This document shows, piece after piece, positions 13,323-13,930 of a stretch of DNA of 13,930 nt. Origin of the DNA: JASFRS01 sp050114795 (GTDB lineage Bacteria > Pseudomonadota > Alphaproteobacteria > Sphingomonadales > CAKZYD01); the NCBI GenBank assembly GCA_050114795.1, contig JASFRS010000059.1, positions 1 through 13,930 on the forward strand. Direction: 5' to 3'. A program made the position numbers and the translations under genes. How positions within the stretch are numbered: the first letter of the stretch is position 1; each line of letters starts with the position of its first letter. Under the pieces are notes generated by a model. It saw only the letters and a list, made by a program, of their open reading frames with translations. It searched no databases and was not told the origin of the DNA.

Positions 13323-13520
13323 CTACACTAATGGGTGTTGAGGGAAAGTATCGCCCCCGCGCGGCTCGTCAATAGACTGGCTGCACTGCCTAGGACCGTC
13401 TCCGTGATCGCGATAAGGCTCGCAGCTGACCTCGGGTCCTTCGATGTGAAACCACGAGGCGTGCGCTCCAGTAAAAATCATATACGTCATTGCAACCATG
13501 ACAATAATAGCTCTTCTCAT
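13323..13520 (-). CDS. Small exported protein with signal peptide (65 aa)
   Basis: The ATG at 13520 directly abuts the stop of the preceding gene and has AAAAGGAAG about 8 bases upstream. Residues 1-21 form a classic signal peptide: MRR, a hydrophobic core (AIIVMVAMTYMIF) and a likely type I signal peptidase site after AHA (19-21). The mature part is about 44 residues, polar, Pro/Gly/Asp-rich, with Cys at 33 and 46 that could form a disulfide. There is no lipobox, so it is not an evident Rz1-type spanin. The function is unknown; a periplasmic or envelope role in lysis or exclusion is possible. Confidence 0.65.
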   Translation of the reverse strand: MRRAIIVMVAMTYMIFTGAHASWFHIEGPEVSCEPYRDHGDGPRQCSQSIDEPRGGDTFPQHPLV

Positions 13521-13802
13521 CTATTTAACTTCCTTTTGGTTCTTAAGCATTTTATAGAAAATCGCAAGCATTCCCACGGCCAAGAGTGCGTAGACAGCCC
13601 CTTTTAGCTGAGAGTCGTCTCGGGCGCCTACTGGCATCCTATTCACACGGTTCTCCAGGTCTCTTATCCTGACCAAGGCGAGGCGAGTTGCTCTTCTGGT
13701 CACCGCGTTAGTAGCTGATACCTGAAGATCGTAAGAGCGACCTTGTCTCCTTAGTAAGGAGGCGGGATCGGAGTTGGATCTGGGGCGACTTACACTATCC
13801 AT
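13521..13802 (-). CDS. Small single-span membrane protein (93 aa)
   Basis: The ATG at 13802 has GGGAGG 5 bases upstream. Residues 1-65 are polar and Arg-rich and look helical (RRATRLALVRIRDLENRVNR). One transmembrane segment follows near the C-terminus (about 67-86, KGAVYALLAVGMLAIFYKML), with a lysine-rich tail (KNQKEVK). The arrangement, a basic cytoplasmic domain anchored by a C-terminal helix, fits many small phage membrane proteins; a class of holin-associated or virion membrane factor cannot be told apart. It is immediately followed, without a gap, by the exported-protein gene, so the two are probably one operon. Its start lies 13 bases inside the end of the upstream ORF. Confidence 0.68.
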   Translation of the reverse strand: MDSVSRPRSNSDPASLLRRQGRSYDLQVSATNAVTRRATRLALVRIRDLENRVNRMPVGARDDSQLKGAVYALLAVGMLAIFYKMLKNQKEVK

Positions 13803-13930
13803 AGGTCCCTCCCGGCGCTGCCGCGCGCTTTGAATGTCAGATTCCCTTCCACGATCGAAGCAGAGACTGACTCAACAGTCTCCGTCTTCTCTTCGCAGGA
13901 CCGGATCGTATATGAGACGGCAACCAGCAT
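13790..13930 (-). CDS. Partial ORF at window edge, C-terminal 46 residues
   Basis: From the last base the minus strand reads an open frame of 46 codons (MLVAVSYTIRSCEEKTETVE, then a strand-rich end GNLTFKARGSAGRDLWIV) stopping at TAA 13790-13792. The ATG at 13930 may be the true start or an internal Met of a longer protein. The 13-base overlap with the next start and the same orientation support it as the upstream member of the operon. Too little is visible to name a family. Confidence 0.5.
   Translation of the reverse strand: MLVAVSYTIRSCEEKTETVESVSASIVEGNLTFKARGSAGRDLWIV

Noticed and set aside
13290..13325. Possible terminator after the exported-protein gene (minus-strand T5 run near 13305)
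   Set aside because: The adjacent inverted repeat is only about four base pairs with a long loop; not convincing.
12552..13341. Plus-strand ORFs of 182 and 185 codons opposite the exonuclease
   Set aside because: They are antisense to a clearly recognised YqaJ nuclease and have no recognisable features.
1..13930. TGA recoded as an amino acid (alternative genetic code), suggested by the open frame after the exonuclease TGA
   Set aside because: TGA closes several genes in ATGA overlaps with well-supported next starts (504-507, 2856-2859), consistent with TGA as a normal stop.

Overview
The window is a stretch of a tailed-phage genome (or prophage), most likely from an uncultured phage of the short-tailed, podovirus-like kind. 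The evidence is a compact, tightly overlapping run of virion genes, a series of large Gly/Ala- and Gln-rich proteins resembling internal-virion (DNA ejection) proteins, many repetitive tail-fibre or adhesin proteins, a tyrosine integrase next to a tRNA gene, and a YqaJ/lambda-type exonuclease. No bacterial housekeeping gene is visible apart from the tRNA. The host cannot be named from the sequence. The code behaves as standard bacterial code 11: TGA stops are used in ATGA overlaps.

Layout. (1) Positions 1-4364, plus strand: the 3' end of a virion protein gene, then four genes joined by ATGA overlaps or short gaps. The last three look like internal-virion proteins. (2) Positions 4358-6220: an inserted-looking lysogeny/accessory module. 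On the minus strand it holds a tRNA(CAU), a tyrosine recombinase 20 bases downstream, and a small membrane protein one base after that. Beside them are a plus-strand gene behind a near-consensus sigma-70 promoter and a minus-strand ribbon-helix-helix (RHH) regulator overlapping it in antisense. (3) Positions 6293-12189, plus strand: a chain of eight ORFs that almost all touch or overlap. These are fibre/adhesin proteins sharing modules (a GDSGG-containing beta module, a 43-residue tandem repeat, a common C-terminal domain), a tandem pair of small paralogues, a hidden 53-codon ORF and a small unknown protein. (4) Positions 12186-13930, minus strand: a YqaJ exonuclease with its own promoter and a coding-looking 49-codon stretch beyond its stop. 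Upstream on the same strand lie two small membrane or exported proteins and the end of another ORF at the window edge.

How it may work together. The virion proteins would handle DNA ejection (regions 1) and host recognition (region 3). Region 2 would govern integration at, or derived from, a tRNA locus and its regulation. Region 4 is the start of a DNA recombination/early block running the opposite way. The most unusual points are: an integrase that lacks the conserved catalytic Arg of its H-x-x-R box; a repeat fibre gene whose only well-placed start codon is AUU; an RHH gene preceded in frame by an 8-codon leader that carries the only good ribosome site; a 53-codon ORF locked between two ATGA overlaps; and a strand-ambiguous coding-like stretch after the exonuclease.
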